A DNA stretch of 64,000 nucleotides, taken from Salegentibacter sediminis. GTDB taxonomy: Bacteria; Bacteroidota; Bacteroidia; Flavobacteriales; Flavobacteriaceae. Of this stretch, positions 62,527-64,000 are shown one piece after another. The stretch is from contig NZ_MSJR01000002.1 of assembly GCF_002078605.1 (NCBI RefSeq), positions 62,001 to 126,000 of the forward strand. The letters are read 5' to 3'. The notes under the pieces were generated by a model, which ran no database searches, was not told the origin of the DNA, and worked only from the letters and a program-made list of their open reading frames with translations. The position numbers were made by a program, and so were the translations under genes. Numbering within the stretch: position 1 is the first letter of the stretch; the number at the start of each line of letters is the position of its first letter.

Positions 62527-63156
62527 ATGAAAAAACATGAACTCTTTATTGAACTTGCTAAACCTAATGAAAAGGGAATTTCCAGGTGGGTGAATACTTC
62601 AGAATTTGTAGGGAAGTATTCCCAACTGGAGCTATTAAATGGTTTAAGTTGGGGCCGTAGATCCTCAGTTTTAGCTAAGACTTATAATGTCGAAACTGAT
62701 AAAACAATTACTCCCGGGGTTAAAATTGACCGTATAAGATTAAATGGTTTGAACAACTCTGAATCAAGTAAATTATCGCAAACTATTAGAGCTGATATTA
62801 AAAAAGAAATTTCTTCTAAAAGATGTATAGTTCTCGGTACAAGAAGAAGTTGTGATCATAAAACGGAAGTAGATCATAAGGATGGCCGGAAAGATAACTT
62901 AGAAGTTATGAATTCTGCCAGCCAAAAATTAAATGATTTTCAGCCCTTATCCAAACCTGCTAATGATGCAAAAAGGCAATTCTGTAAAGTCTGTGTACAA
63001 ACTGGGGAAAGATATGATGCAAAACTATTAGGCTATACCGTTTCCTATATTAAGGGCAGTAAACTATATGATGTTTCTATAGGCTGTGAAGGTTGTTTTT
63101 GGTTTGATCCGATTGCATTCAGGCAAGCTCCTACGTTAAAAAGAAATAACAAATAG
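62527..63156 (+). CDS. HNH-type restriction endonuclease
   Basis: A 209-residue nuclease. The HNH (beta-beta-alpha metal) motif is CDHKTEVDHKDGRKDN, with Asp116-His117 and Asn124 as expected metal and catalytic residues. Two later CxxC pairs (FCKVC and GCEGC) can bind a structural zinc. It lies between the NucS-like gene (27 bp) and a D12 adenine methylase (47 bp), so it should be the restriction partner of that methylase (type II). The target is unknown. Confidence 0.78.
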   Translation: MKKHELFIELAKPNEKGISRWVNTSEFVGKYSQLELLNGLSWGRRSSVLAKTYNVETDKTITPGVKIDRIRLNGLNNSESSKLSQTIRADIKKEISSKRCIVLGTRRSCDHKTEVDHKDGRKDNLEVMNSASQKLNDFQPLSKPANDAKRQFCKVCVQTGERYDAKLLGYTVSYIKGSKLYDVSIGCEGCFWFDPIAFRQAPTLKRNNK

Positions 63157-63176
63157 AGTCAACTGCTAGGATATTT

Positions 63177-63184
63177 TATATTTG
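63177..63184 (+). promoter_or_regulatory. -7 box for the D12 methylase gene
   Basis: TATATTTG fits TAnnTTTG and lies 20 bp before the ATG. It would let the methylase be expressed separately from the nuclease upstream, a common safety arrangement. Confidence 0.55.
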
Positions 63185-63203
63185 CGCTCAATAATATCCA
63201 GAT

Positions 63204-64000
63204 ATGAATTATATAGGATCCAAAAATAAACTAAATCCATTTATATTAGAGAACGTACAAAAAGTTGTTGGGGCAGATCTTTCCAATAAAATTTTCTGTG
63301 ATCTTTTTGCCGGTACTGGAATAGTGGGACGTAATTTCAAAAAACTTGTAAAACAAGTAATCAGCAACGATTTTGAATACTATAGCTATGTTCTTAATCG
63401 GAATTATATTGGAAACCACCTCCCATTGGATAAAAAAGATTATTTCATTAAAAGATTAAATGATCTTTCCCCTGTTAAAGGGTTTATTTATAGTAATTAT
63501 TGTATTGGAGAAAAAGGATCTAGGCAATATTTCTCAGATGAGAATGGTAAAAAAATCGATTCCATTAGGATTCAAATCCAAAAGTGGAGGAATGAAGGCA
63601 CAATAGATAATGCGACTTATTTTTTTCTACTGGCTAGTTTGTTGGAAAGTTCTGACAAAGTAGCAAATACAGCCTCAGTCTATGGTGCCTATCTCAAGAA
63701 GCTTAAAAAATCAGCTCAAAAAGATTTAATTCTAGAACCTGCGGACTACCAATTGAATAAGAATGAACATCTTGTTTTTAACCAAGACAGCAATGAACTT
63801 ATAAAAACAATTGAGGGGGATATTTTATATTTGGATCCTCCATATAATGCTCGACAATATGGAGCAAACTATCATCTTTTAAATACAATAGCGCTTTATG
63901 ATGAATTTACTCCAAAAGGCAAAACAGGCTTAAGAGATTACAATCGATCTCAGTATTGCAGCAAGGGAACCGTGTTAAGTGCTTTTGACAACTTAATCAA
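63204..64000 (+). CDS. D12-class DNA adenine methylase, 3' truncated by window
   Basis: At least 265 residues, open to the right edge. Motif X YIGSKNKLNPFI is at the start, SAM motif DLFAGTGIVG around residues 33-42, and the catalytic DPPY in LDPPYNARQYG, followed by YHLLNTIALYD and GKTGLRDYN. The DPPYNxRQY block resembles M.FokI-type D12 adenine methylases. The C-terminus is cut. It should protect DNA against the HNH nuclease upstream. Confidence 0.9.
   Translation, partial: MNYIGSKNKLNPFILENVQKVVGADLSNKIFCDLFAGTGIVGRNFKKLVKQVISNDFEYYSYVLNRNYIGNHLPLDKKDYFIKRLNDLSPVKGFIYSNYCIGEKGSRQYFSDENGKKIDSIRIQIQKWRNEGTIDNATYFFLLASLLESSDKVANTASVYGAYLKKLKKSAQKDLILEPADYQLNKNEHLVFNQDSNELIKTIEGDILYLDPPYNARQYGANYHLLNTIALYDEFTPKGKTGLRDYNRSQYCSKGTVLSAFDNLI

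Overview
The window looks like a chromosome segment of a marine-type Flavobacteriaceae (Bacteroidota), close in gene content to the Gramella/Christiangramia, Zunongwangia and Salegentibacter group; the genus is inferred, not measured. The evidence is: flavobacterial -7 boxes (TAnnTTTG) before many genes and almost no Shine-Dalgarno sequences; Bacteroidota-restricted families (DUF4197, DUF4920, DUF6268, DUF4199, DUF2911, DUF2795, Gmad2 lipoprotein); a SecA of more than 1100 residues; a fused isobutyryl-CoA mutase; and many short secretory or lipoprotein signals.

Positions 1-52,270 are ordinary core chromosome. In order: purM (5' cut by the window), a small ABC pair, prfA, pyrF, a B12-type binding protein, DUF4197 lipoprotein and icmF; MarC, an Lrp regulator and a secreted hydrolase with DUF1684; glnK-amtB, crcB, ilvE, mnmD, YceI; grpE-dnaJ; an ABC exporter, MscS channel, DUF6268 and truncated NtrC-type regulator run; an M28 peptidase and MATE pump; a lipid/glycan cluster (PAP2, GT39, LAB_N, GT2, epimerase); meaB, Ohr; an ECF sigma/anti-sigma-like/DUF4097-like operon; M23 peptidase, secA, a cobalamin adenosyltransferase, a second M28 peptidase and an SGNH hydrolase. 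The B12 genes (icmF, meaB, adenosyltransferase, BtuF-like protein) are scattered but belong to one theme: adenosylcobalamin-dependent acyl-CoA rearrangement.

A tRNA-Ser(UGA) at 52,181 marks the border of an accessory region that runs past the right edge. After a gene-free 500 bp of degenerate repeats comes a dense defence block: a type I restriction-modification operon (hsdM, hsdS, hsdR) split by an Abi (AbiD/F-type HEPN) gene; a membrane-anchored PD-(D/E)XK protein with an extra C-terminal domain; a DNA methyltransferase overlapping a PUA/EVE-like plus NucS-like nuclease; and an HNH nuclease followed by a D12-class adenine methylase cut by the window end. All genes point the same way.

The most interesting element is between hsdS and the Abi gene: a promoter overlapped by a perfect 14-bp palindrome, then about 105 nt able to fold into two hairpins, the second a terminator whose loop can pair with the first. 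This looks like a structured RNA partner of the Abi HEPN protein (abiF-RNA-like), i.e. an RNA-protein toxin-antitoxin or defence unit nested in a type I R-M operon. The second candidate is the membrane-anchored nuclease at 59,540 with its methyltransferase/nuclease neighbours.
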